Positions 12,251 to 22,205 of a stretch of DNA of 64,000 bases are shown here, one piece after another. The position numbers and the translations under genes are program-made. The stretch's first letter is position 1. Each line of letters begins with the position of its first letter. This stretch comes from Chroicocephalus ridibundus (taxonomy: Eukaryota > Chordata > Aves > Charadriiformes > Laridae): positions 49,191,313 to 49,255,312 of the forward strand of contig NC_086285.1 of NCBI RefSeq assembly GCF_963924245.1. The letters are read 5' to 3'. The notes beneath the pieces are model-generated. The model was given only the letters and a program-made list of their open reading frames with translations, made no database searches and was not told the origin of the DNA.

Positions 12251-13300
12251 AGTTCATAATGTCTTATTAGTGATGCAGATCAGCCTGGAGAGTCCGCAAA
12301 GGCTTTTCAAGACATATTGCTAAAGTGTTTTGAACCAGTGAGGGCCATCCTGCCCTAAAGCCCAGACTCAGGGGGTTCATGCAAGAGCAACTAGTTTGTC
12401 TTTGAGGCAGTTCCTGTGCCCTGGGTTTCGGCAGCTCTTTTGGGGCAGTTTGGTTTGGGATGGTGAGAATGAGTCAAGACATCATTTGTCTCTTGCACAC
12501 TTGTCTCATGCACAAGAAATCCCTGGAATTGTTTTTCTGAGAGCCTGTGAAACGCTTCACGCACCTGTCCTGTGGCTGTGGGTGAAGAACCGACCCTGGT
12601 CACCCATGGCATCTCCCACCACTGCTCCAGGTCTGAAACAGCCCTGCGGACCCTGTCCCCTGAGGTACTCACAGGCCCATTTGACTCATTTCAGGTTCCT
12701 CTGAGTCCCTGGAGCAGGTCATAAAGATTATAGAGTACATGTTAATCAGACTCTTTTAGCTTAATGTTTTTGCATGTTGATACCATGCTTGTTATTTATC
12801 CATGCTACTATCTCTATTAGACTCCCCCTTCCTGCCTGATACACATTATGGCGAACTTGTGACAGATTCAAGCAGATATAAAGAAGGGAAAAAACTCCAC
12901 TTCCTAATCTCCAAAGTGTCCTCAGTTCAGTTTCTGCCTTGTTTTGGTTTCCTCCTCCTGCCTCTGTGGTAGCTTTGCAGTATTTTGTCTCCCGTGCCCG
13001 TCTCCCCTCCGTGTGCCCAGGAGTCCCCCTCGCCTGGGGCAGTGTCGCCAGAAACAGCTCGTCTCCAAATGGGGGGATGGCCACGGCTTGTGGGCCCCCC
13101 ATACCCTGCAGTGCTGCGGCTCAATGGGGCTCGTCCTGCCTCGAGCACCCTGTGGTGGGAGACATGGGGCACCTCAGCTTCAGCTTCACAGGCTGGCATG
13201 AAGAAATTGGGAGAAGCAGTCTGTCAGGGGGAATGAATCAGGTCAAGAAATCTTCCCACTTAGTTATCTGCTTGTCTCCCTGTTCTTTTCAAGGCCTGAA
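12251..13300. other. Unique non-coding sequence
   Basis: Single-copy sequence that becomes GC-richer at about 12950-13200, where open frames exist in three forward phases and two reverse ones. Such mutually overlapping frames are expected from base composition. None matches a family I know. Confidence 0.5.
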
Positions 13301-13424
13301 TTTTTTTTTTATTTTATTATTTTATTTTATTTTATATTTTATTTTATTTTATTTTATTTTATTTTATTTTATTTTATTTTATTTTATTTTATTTTATTTT
13401 ATTTTATTTTATTTTAAATTTTAA
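13301..13424 (+). repeat. (ATTTT)n microsatellite
   Basis: About 120 bp made almost entirely of the pentamer ATTTT, with a poly(T) start and one or two imperfect units near 13317 and 13334. A forward frame crossing it translates as a low-complexity Phe/Tyr/Ile/Leu string, a by-product of the repeat. No retroelement that would have supplied an A-rich tail adjoins it. Length variation between individuals is likely. Confidence 0.97.
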
Positions 13425-16400
13425 AGATCCCCTCTCTGTGAAGAGTCTCCAAGGCAGGCACCAGGTTATTGTCCTTTTGGTTTTCCCATTTGAGATTGAG
13501 CCGAGATTAGCCAGGGCATAAACTCCTGCCCCTGTTGCAGTGCTTTTGCTTTGATGCATGCACCTTAAAGTCTTCTTCTCTCTCCAGCAGCTGTAAACCA
13601 CACACCCACCCGCACAGGGTATTTTGGTTTGAGATTCATGTGAGCAGAATAAACAGACGTTTGCTCGGGTTTCTCTCATATGGGTTTGGCAAGACCCCTG
13701 CCTCTCTTCCTTACCCTCTTTGGTCTGGTTTGTTTTCCCTGTGTACCTGACTGTGAATCATCCTGTAGGATGATAATAATGCAAATAATAATTCCCTCAA
13801 GTGAATCCTGTTGGGAGAGGCATCGGAGGACAGTACTGTAAGTGAAACAGCACATCAGGGCTGAGCGAACGTAATAACAAGCTGTTCTGCAAATTGTGTC
13901 CTAAAAGAAACATGAAAACAAAATCTGAGGGAGAGCTGCTGTTATTATGTTATGGAGACTGTGATTTCTCTTCCTATGTTTTGCCACTTTCTTATTTTTA
14001 GCTTTCCACCTCTGTGCTGTACGAGATTAGAAGACTTTAAAAGCATTTAACTGTTATCCAGAATATAAAATCTCAGTGTCGACTGCTGGTTCAATCACAA
14101 TCTGCTATGATATAATATATGTAATCTCTTCTCTGCATTAAATCTAACCAGGAAAGGGGACCCCACAGCATCTCCTCATCCATCCTGTAAACACCAGTTG
14201 GGTGGGAGCAACCAGGACCACTGTGGTGAGCACCCAACTGCCCGTTACGTTCTTGAAAAGGATGTTTGGGAAAAAGGATGTTTTTGAACCTAGTCCAAGC
14301 AGCTGAAGTCCTGGTGGGAAGGAGAAAGTAGCCCTGTCACATGCTGTTTGCTCCTTTTTGCTTGCCATGCCACTTTAAATAAGACCATGGTGTGCTGCTG
14401 AAGAGTTGCCCCTTCTAACCACCAGCACTACAGCTGTGTGTTGACTGTGAGTGTCATCGGGTAGGTGGAGGTGAAGCCTTTGTTCTTACTGCAACATAAT
14501 GTTGTGTTGCCCAGATCTAGCTCCTGGCCCTGCTGAACCGAGCTGATGCCCTCCTTCATTAAGGAGTTTCGTCCCTTTCCCCAAAAACTAGCTCTGAAAA
14601 GGGAAACCATTTGTTACTTAGTTCTAGTGGGTGTGGAAGCTTGTTCATAAGCTACCAACCTGCACAGAATTATGAGGGTTCAAAAAAAAGTCAATTTTTT
14701 CAAGTTTACTGAGATTGTGCCATATCTTGTGGTGTGCAGTCACAGTCCGTATTTGGATACTGTCCCTTGGAGCAAGCTTATGGTTGACGCCATGGATGAA
14801 GAGCCCTGCACGTGCTTTCAGAGAGCACCCTACCACCAGCTCCTGATGCACACTCCCACGTACAGATCAACCACAACAGCAACCCACCCCATTGCAAACA
14901 GAGGGCTGAACTCAGGGATCCGTGAGGTCTGCAGGAGAGCTTCCATCAGCTCTGCAGGGGCTTGGCCGAAGCACATGGGGACAGCAAGGGACCCACCCTT
15001 TGCAGGAGCAGCTCTTCAGATGGAGATGGAGTGAGCCCCGCGGATGCATGCAAGAACAGCTGGTGAAGGGGGGCAGGCGATGGGGAATTTATCTTTTTGC
15101 AATCAGCAAGAAAGCTTTCACAACCGAATCAAAAGGTTTACTCTTTCAGCGGGCAGAGTGTAAAGGTAGTGAGAGCTGGCAGGGAGCACAAAGGTGGACT
15201 CAGAGTCAGCGACGAGTAAAATATAGGCTCGTGGGTCCATAATATAAGTGGTTCAAGGCCACTAGTCATATAGCGGGTTTGTTTTCTTCCCTCTCACACT
15301 TCCACAGCCTATTGCATATGAGATACCACTAAAGAGATGACATGACACAATATCAGAGTGTTTTTTTCCTCCTCATAGCAAGAATATATAATAATCTCTC
15401 TGGGAAGCACATCTCAAGCTATCTCCAAGAACAATAGATGCTTGTAAGGCATCCAGTGAAGTCAGAATAGCTGGAGGCTGCGAGTCACATAATAACTTTT
15501 TGTGCTAGCATAGTGTTTCATTTTCAGGCTGATCCGAGTAGGAGACAGCAAATAACCAGATTTTTTTTTTTTTTTTTTAACTGGCTACTTCTCAAGTTGG
15601 TGGGTTTTTTGCCATCTTATTTATCATACTGGTAAGAGCAGGATGGTGCCATGGACACAGGGGGTCACCTGCGGGTGCTTCTCCTCTTCAGAGCAGACCA
15701 TGGGAGTGGAAGGACAACACGGGGAGTTTGGAGGAGGATTTTAAAGACACCGTACGTGGTGTAAGAAGGAAGCAGGCCCCCGGAGCGTGGTGCCCCAGCT
15801 TGTGCGTGGGAGTGGAGCCTGCAGCACCCCATTGTGGCGACCGCCGGGGCTGTGAGTGCCAGCGTCTGAGCTGCCACTGCCCGCAGCGTGCCCTGGCAAG
15901 GGAGGACCTGCACCGCGTACCCACCGCTGCCGATGCGCAGTGAGCTGCACGGCTTCAGGTGCAGGGCGTAACGGTGCTCTGGTCCTCCCGTTTAGGGGAG
16001 GACCTAAATGTTGTGACATCGCTATTGCTAGGGAAAAAGAAAAAAAGATCATTGCAAAAACTGATGGGACCCAACTGTTCTTTATCGTGACCGGGTTCAT
16101 AGAAAGAGGGGCCCTAATATTTTAGATACATTTTGCTCCCTATCTATGACAGCGAATCCCGGTTTCACTTAGCCTGGCTTGGGAAATGAGATGGTGTTGC
16201 TATACATCATTCAGGCTGGGATGAGGTCCCTAACGTACTGTGTTCTTCCCAACAGTGTGGACAAAGTCACAACAGGCTCTAAAACCGTGTTGTTATATAT
16301 TGCTCCTAATTACGTGTTGCATAGACTTGGATTTGAGGAGGATTTTGAGGAGGCTGAGAACTTATTTGTGTTCGCTTTTCCCCTAAAACCCATTTTTTAA

Positions 16401-17563
16401 AATTTCATGAAGCTGTATTAAAAAAAAAAAAGATCATAATGTACAAAACCATACTTGCTGGAGAAGGTTTTCAGCATTCCCTAGGCAGAAGTCATTTATG
16501 ATCACCTGAATTACCGGGATTCAGTGTGAGGAGGAGGAAATGGACTTTGCTTAATTCCAGGCCCCGTTCTGTGACTGTGTGACTGTCACCCATACTCTGG
16601 GCAGCTGCTTTGTGCTACCAGGCAGAGGGGAGGGAAAGCGGTAAGATACAGCTTTGACTGGAGGGCAGGTAACTAAAGTTATGGCATTTAAATCAAGACC
16701 TGGGTTGTGCTTTTTCCTTTACATGCTTTAAATTGCAGCTTGCAACAGAAGCTGGGTGTCTACGTACGTGTTTTGGCGTAGGGGCATAGATGCTGTATTC
16801 GACTTGGCTGACATATTTAGTTGAAATACACAGTGCTACTAGTCTCAGGCAAAAATTTTTCATCAGCAAATAATTTATTCCAGTGTCAGAACAGGAAAAA
16901 CAATTCAGCAAATATTTTCAGGGAATACAAAAAGAAAAAGCACGTGCATTCAAAGGACTCAGCAGTAGCATTTTCAACCCAGAGATCTTCCTTTTGCAGT
17001 TGCTGTGATTTGACAGGTTCTTTGAAAATTGGAGTAGTTATTGATAAGGGATACCCCTGTTACCTCCTCCCCTCTGCCCCCGCTTCCCTCCATCGCATCC
17101 TTACATGCATTTTTACATGCATACTCGTCATCCAAATGTGAGGACACACTTGGGACAGGGGAGTGCTGAGCTCTGGAGCCTTCTCCATCTGATTTGTACT
17201 TTTGGAAGGGCCCTTTGCTATTGAGCTTTAGGATATTTTTGGATATTGACTCTCTCTTCTGTTGAAATTCTTTCACTCAGGTTAAAAATACTTGAATATG
17301 CAGAGCAAAAGGTACTTGAGTATTTGGACCAAAACCTGACACTCAGCTACCCTTGCTGTATAAGCACCCAGTTATTGTCACCTTGCCTGAGCTGGTGAGT
17401 ATTTAAGCCTTTCAGTCTTACTCCTTTTTTTGTTGTTTGAAATCTCCCCTTTCTCTGTCCCTCCCCCACAACTGATTTATAGCCCCCTGCCAAAAAATAA
17501 ACAAAAAGCTAGGCATCTCAGCTCACTTTATCTTGACTGGTTTAGTCCATCTTGGATCCACTC
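13425..17563. other. Unique sequence with a CpG-rich pocket and hairpin
   Basis: Mostly single-copy sequence. It includes an 18-base T run (15561-15578), a CpG-rich segment (about 15770-15970) and an exon-like stretch (17281-17394) described under findings. I recognise no gene. Confidence 0.5.
15981..16004. other. Perfect 9-bp hairpin
   Basis: The arms ggtcctccc (15981-15989) and gggaggacc (15996-16004) are exactly complementary around a 6-base loop gtttag. It lies at the edge of the CpG-rich pocket. There is no U tract after it on either strand and no longer precursor-like stem, so neither a terminator nor a microRNA is suggested. Confidence 0.6.
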
Positions 17564-17677
17564 CATAGAATCACAGAATCATAGAATACTTTGGGTTGGA
17601 AGAGACCTTTTAAGGTCATCTAATCCAACCCCCCTGTAATGAGCAGGGACCTCTTCAACTCGGTCCAACCTGACCTT
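17564..17677 (-). mobile_element. CR1 LINE, 3' end (left part of a split copy)
   Basis: The reverse-complement CR1 tail (catagaatcacagaatcata) is followed by the conserved ttgggttggaagagacc and catctaatccaacccccct blocks. The copy then stops and is replaced by a CR1 tail in the opposite orientation. It resumes at about 17823, so this part and 17823-18110 are best read as one interrupted element. Confidence 0.9.
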
Positions 17678-17822
17678 TCACCATCCCTGCAGGTATTTAA
17701 AAGATGGGTAGACATAGTGCTTAGAGATATGGTTTAGTGATGGTTTTTGTCAGAGTTACGTTGATGGTTGGACCAGATGATCTGAAAGGTCCCTTCAAAC
17801 CTAGGCAACTCTATGATTCTGT
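17678..17822 (+). mobile_element. CR1 LINE tail nested inside another CR1
   Basis: The segment reads in plus orientation from caccatccctgcaggtattt through ggttggaccagatgatctga to the terminal tctatgattctg. It keeps only the CR1 3' UTR and a few codons of the ORF2 end. It resembles the 37.4-37.8 kb subfamily (gaggtatttaag...) more than the host. Host sequence resumes directly after its tail, which implies it landed in an older CR1. Confidence 0.88.
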
Positions 17823-18110
17823 CTACCACCTCTCTGAGCAACCTGTTCCAGTGTCTCACCACCCTCATTGTAAACAATTTCTTTCTTAAATCCAGCCTGA
17901 ATCTACCCTCTTTTACTTTAAAACCATTACCCCTTGTCCTATTGCAACAGACCCTACTCCATCCCATAGAGTAACCCCACATTTCCCACCTACCTCTCTG
18001 GAGCCTGATCTTGTTCCAAGCTTCTTGCACAAGAGGTAACCCATGCCTGAACCTCTTCCCCAGGCTTTCCTTTATGTGGCGTTTAACCCTGTCCTGGATC
18101 AAAAATCAGG
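17823..18110 (-). mobile_element. CR1 LINE, ORF2 end (right part of a split copy)
   Basis: On the minus strand this part encodes the ORF2 C-terminal signature NRTRGNGFKVKEGRFRLDLR, then VVRHWNRLLREVV, as in the other CR1 copies. The segment beyond about 17950 (toward 18110) stays open in the same frame but is less like the CR1 copies elsewhere in the window. It could be a diverged subfamily or a junction with other sequence. The apparent 122-codon frame therefore joins two unrelated pieces and is not a gene. Confidence 0.8.
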
Positions 18111-21100
18111 CAGCCAAGGATGCCTGTGCTCTGGGTCGCTTCTCTGCAGTGGTACTGACCTTGTTCCCCTGTGCATCTCCTCGCAGGGCTTACAGCATCT
18201 TGCAGAAAGCGTGGATGGGGCTTTTCAGCCTTCTCTGGCTTGTCCACGCTGTCGGGGTGGATCCTTACACTCCACCCATATTGCAGGGGAGGGTCTGAGC
18301 TGCTTGCTGGGCTTTGGAGGAGGAAGGGAGCAGCCCTTTGACCACCTGTGGCCTCCTCAGTATCTAGAGTAACCCCTGAGCCCCAGTCAGGGAAGCTAGC
18401 CCTGCATTGCCCTTTTCTTTTACTCTGTTAAAAATGTGGGTAAGCAAACTGTCTTGGGTTGAAGAAAATGTTTCTTTGGCTCAAGACAGTTTATTTTTCC
18501 TTGCTGAAAAAAGGGGGAAAATGGTTTTGGACAACTCTGATTTTTTTCTCCTTTTTTTTTTTTGGTTCTGGCCACCTAACTGAAAATATCAATTATTTCC
18601 ACAGTCACAGGCACTCTGCCAAACTCCTGCTCCTCATGACTAGCGCTCCAGTATAACTTTATGGATTTGTTATCACAGCAGATTCAGCCTCGGCTGTTTG
18701 GCTTCTGTAAACAACGTTTTGCTGTTCTTTATGGTTCCTCCTGCCTCCTCAGAGCACGGTGCTAACTGCACCACTCCCAGCACAGCTGCACATCTGTCAC
18801 CTGAGGTTAAAAGCACTTGACCCAGGCACAACCCAGGCACTCCTCTTTCTGGTGGAGCTGTGCCCTTCTTGGACTTTGTGCTTGTTTGTTGTGTTGTCCA
18901 AGGTGTAGTTCAGCAACTGCCACCATTCCCCAAACAGCTAAATCGCTTACATTTCTTACAGCTGACACAGAGACCAAAGTACTTCATACTATTAACCAGC
19001 TCTGTGTTTAGCCTAGGAGGTCGTTAGGCTGCCCCTGCCATTAAGGCTGTGGTTTCATGAAAGTGCACAACTGGAGTGCACTTGGCTCTACTTCCCAATG
19101 TGCAAAACCGGGATGAAGCAGCTGGGACTGAGTGTGACATAAGTTGAGATAAACTCAGATGTATTAGCAAACCCTGTTGTCCGGTTTGCCACCGGTAGGA
19201 CAGGCATGACAGGCTAGCAGGGGAGCAGAAAGCAACGGAGATGCAGGGCACCATCCTCGAATGCTCAAACAATGGTCGGAGCTTTCAAGAGTTAAAGTAT
19301 AGCCTCTCTTTCCTGGGGAGCTGAAGGCATGCATTTTCCCCAAAGTTCCTTTAAAGAGCTATAAAGGAAAGACCAAAGCCATCATGGCAGATCTCATCAT
19401 TTGGAGGTTCTCCAGACTATAATCCTTGTGGATTTCATACCTATAGCTGGACTAATGCACAATTTTTGCCTCCCAGATCAGGGGTGGCCTAACATCTCCA
19501 GACCTGGCCTTGGTGTTTTGGACTGTTTATGCCATTTTTGATTGCTACAACTTCAATTTGCCATAGGTTTTGGGCCACACGGAAATCACTCAGGACCTGG
19601 GAACTGCATTCCTCAACCACAACCAAGGATCTGGAGCTTGATGTCTTGATGAAAAAATTATATGTTCCCTGACCAGCACATGCTTATTCGTGAAATTCAT
19701 TGCTTCTGTTGTTTAGAAGCCAAGTTGAAGTTTGACTGCAAGCTCAGTAATATGGTTGGTGACACATCATCCATGCCACAGAAATCACTAAAAACACCGT
19801 TTCTGCCACAAGAATTCATCATGAAGTAATGTATGTTTTCCAGGGTTTTTGTTCATACTACACTTTAATGCATAATGCAGGGGTTTTATTCATTAGATAA
19901 TAGATGCTTCAGGTAATGAAAATTCATTCTGTGTAGCAGAAATACCAAGAAGAAGTGGCTTCTTATAACTGTTCAAGGGCTCAAAAGTGGATACTTGTAT
20001 GCTTTCATGTTTGATTCTTGTTCCACATCACTTCAGAAGCATAATTTTTGTTGACAGAAAATTGGCCAGGCTTAATAAAGCAAGGTATTTCTATATCAGC
20101 TTCTGGGTTCTTTCTAATGCGTTGTCATTTTAGGAGCTAATTGACTTCATAGGCAAGATACATTGGGACCAAATTTTCAAAGGCTTTTGGCTCTGTGAAA
20201 AGATAAACCATAGGAAACTTTTTTTTTTTAATACTAGCAAAGATTAATCTGTTTTACTTCCCAGCTCTGTAAGAGGCAGAGAACCACTGCATGTTATTTC
20301 AGGGAGAGAAAGCACATAGTTAAACTCCCCGCTCATGCGTGGGTGACACTAGGGCCATTTTATCATTGTCTGGAGAAGAGGAGCATCTCAGAGCCTCTTC
20401 TGGTTTGTGTAATGGGAAGCCGGAGAGCTGACCCACTTGACGTAGTTCCAGATCCCCTTAGAGGTTTTCTGCCTCCATCTCCATGGCAGCTGCATAATTT
20501 CTGATCCCGCTACCTCCAGAGGAACCAGAGCTCCAAGAGCTGAAGTCGCTCAATCCAAGGAAAATAGATACACTCGTTCCCTTGGATGTTACTGTCTCCC
20601 ATTTTGTTTTGCAAAGAGAAGCAAATCACCCAAGAAGACTTCAGAGTCAGCTTGTCAGAAGATATTATGTAAATTAGCAAATCACATGGGCTTGTATTTA
20701 GAGCAGGCGAGTGAAAAGAGAGAAGTGTTTAGCTGTAACGTAGTCTGAATTAACTGTCTGACTTTGAGGCACAAGATTGTCAAGTGACTTGCTCACTCAG
20801 ATCAGATGTAAGATTAGAGGAAACCAATCATATATCAAAACTGAACTTTCCGAGATAAGAAATTATATATATGTAGACATATGTATGTATAAAAAAATTA
20901 GGACATATATGTGTATGTACACTGGCTACACAGAGAGGCACGTTACTCTGTTTATCAAAAATGGAGGTCCCGTCTTCCAAATATTGCAGTGCCTGTGTGA
21001 AACATAGATGAATGGGGCTGAAGAACAGCTGTCTGAGGTCCAGAGAGATCAGGCTGAGGCAAGTGGAAGAAAAGCCACAGAGGAGGCAATTGCCAATATG

Positions 21101-22003
21101 GTACAGCAGTTTGGGTTCCTGCTCAATTACTGACCATAAACACCACAAAAGCAGGGGTAACATGTCCTTCTTGCAGCATAACCTGGCTCTGATGAGTGCA
21201 GGAAAGCTGCCTGTTTCAGGAGGTCATCTGAGCAGGAGCTCAGGTTGGGCAGGGGGTCCTGGGCATGGTGGCTCCCCCATCCGCAGAGCTCTCTTCCTCA
21301 AAGCCCTGGCCAGTCACTCATTTACCAGCTGTTGTGCCTACAGAGCTGGGAACCCTACTTGTAGCCCTGCAGACTGTCACATCTTGAAGGTGTTGTCTTC
21401 TAATGGCTGACACAGAAACAGGATGAAGTAATTGCATAGCGTCAGACTCCGAGAAGGGAGGTAGGTGGGTATGTTTCTTTGAAGTCGAAGCTCCATAGAT
21501 TCACAGAATAATAATAATAGTGGGCTGGAAATATTGAATTTTGCATGTCAGCTTTTCCCAAAGATTTCCATACATATATTTCAGTGAATTACAGCTTATT
21601 TATATATTCTGTAAGTACTCCAAGTTCACGGGCAGCACTTGACTTCCTGTGAATGATATAAGCCTGCCCACACCCCCAGCGCAATCTCTGAAAGAGTTTG
21701 GCAGCGTCTGCAAAGGAAAACGGGGCAAATACTCCTGAAACCTCCATCTGGCCACTGTACTGTCCCTCCCGTGCTGCGGTCAGATGGATAGCAAGCGCTC
21801 CTCAAATGGGTCGAGGAAAGTCCCCTTACACAAACATTGCACATACCAGTTTTGGTCTGTCACTTTTCTCCCACCCTCACTCCCCCCTCCACCGCCATAC
21901 AGTTAAGAAAGCACTTATCTGATAACACTGGGAAAGGTCAGAGCATTTGGTTTAGCATTTTACTGGAAGAATAAGCAGCCTGGCTCTCTGGAGTGCCAGG
22001 GAC
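18111..22003. other. Unique non-coding sequence
   Basis: No gene is recognised. A T-rich stretch lies at about 18540-18563. The segment 19400-19850 reads like an old interspersed repeat, but I cannot assign a family. Otherwise this is single-copy sequence. Confidence 0.45.
20861..20922. repeat. TA/TG-rich low-complexity stretch
   Basis: A short run of alternating TATATATG, ATGTATG and ATATATGTG units interrupted by an A run. It has the look of a decayed dinucleotide microsatellite. Confidence 0.6.
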
Positions 22004-22205
22004 GGTGATCTAGTGGCCTGCACACAGGACCAGGAGCTATAAATTCCTAAATCTTAATCCCTGCACTGGCAATTACTTCTCCTGCGACCTTGAGCAGATT
22101 GCTTAACCTCTCTGCTTCTTCCTTTGCCCATTGTGAAATTGGGAATCCTGCCTCGACAGCCTGTTGTCTGGGTTAATTTTTTAATGTGTGTGCTTAAATG
22201 TCCTT
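22004..22205 (+). repeat. MIR-type SINE
   Basis: The order of parts matches the amniote MIR-type SINE on the plus strand. A tRNA-like head (gatctagtggcctgcacaca, then a decayed ggactgggag-like region) starts the element. The core follows (gaccttgagcagattgctta, then acctctctgcttcttccttt, then cccattgtgaaattgggaat), and a decayed 3' part ends it. The core blocks correspond to gaccttgggcaagtcactta and cctcagtttcccatctgt in the family. It is an old, non-autonomous element mobilised by L2-type LINEs. Confidence 0.75.

Noticed and set aside
12939..13424. 161-codon plus-strand open frame
   Set aside because: Its last third is a translation of the (ATTTT)n microsatellite and the rest competes with frames in two other phases.
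15981..16004. MicroRNA or intrinsic terminator at the hairpin
   Set aside because: The stem is only 9 bp with a 6-base loop, too short for a microRNA precursor, and has no following T run.
17734..18102. 122-codon minus-strand open frame as a gene
   Set aside because: It is the CR1 ORF2 end fused by nesting to antisense sequence of another CR1 tail.
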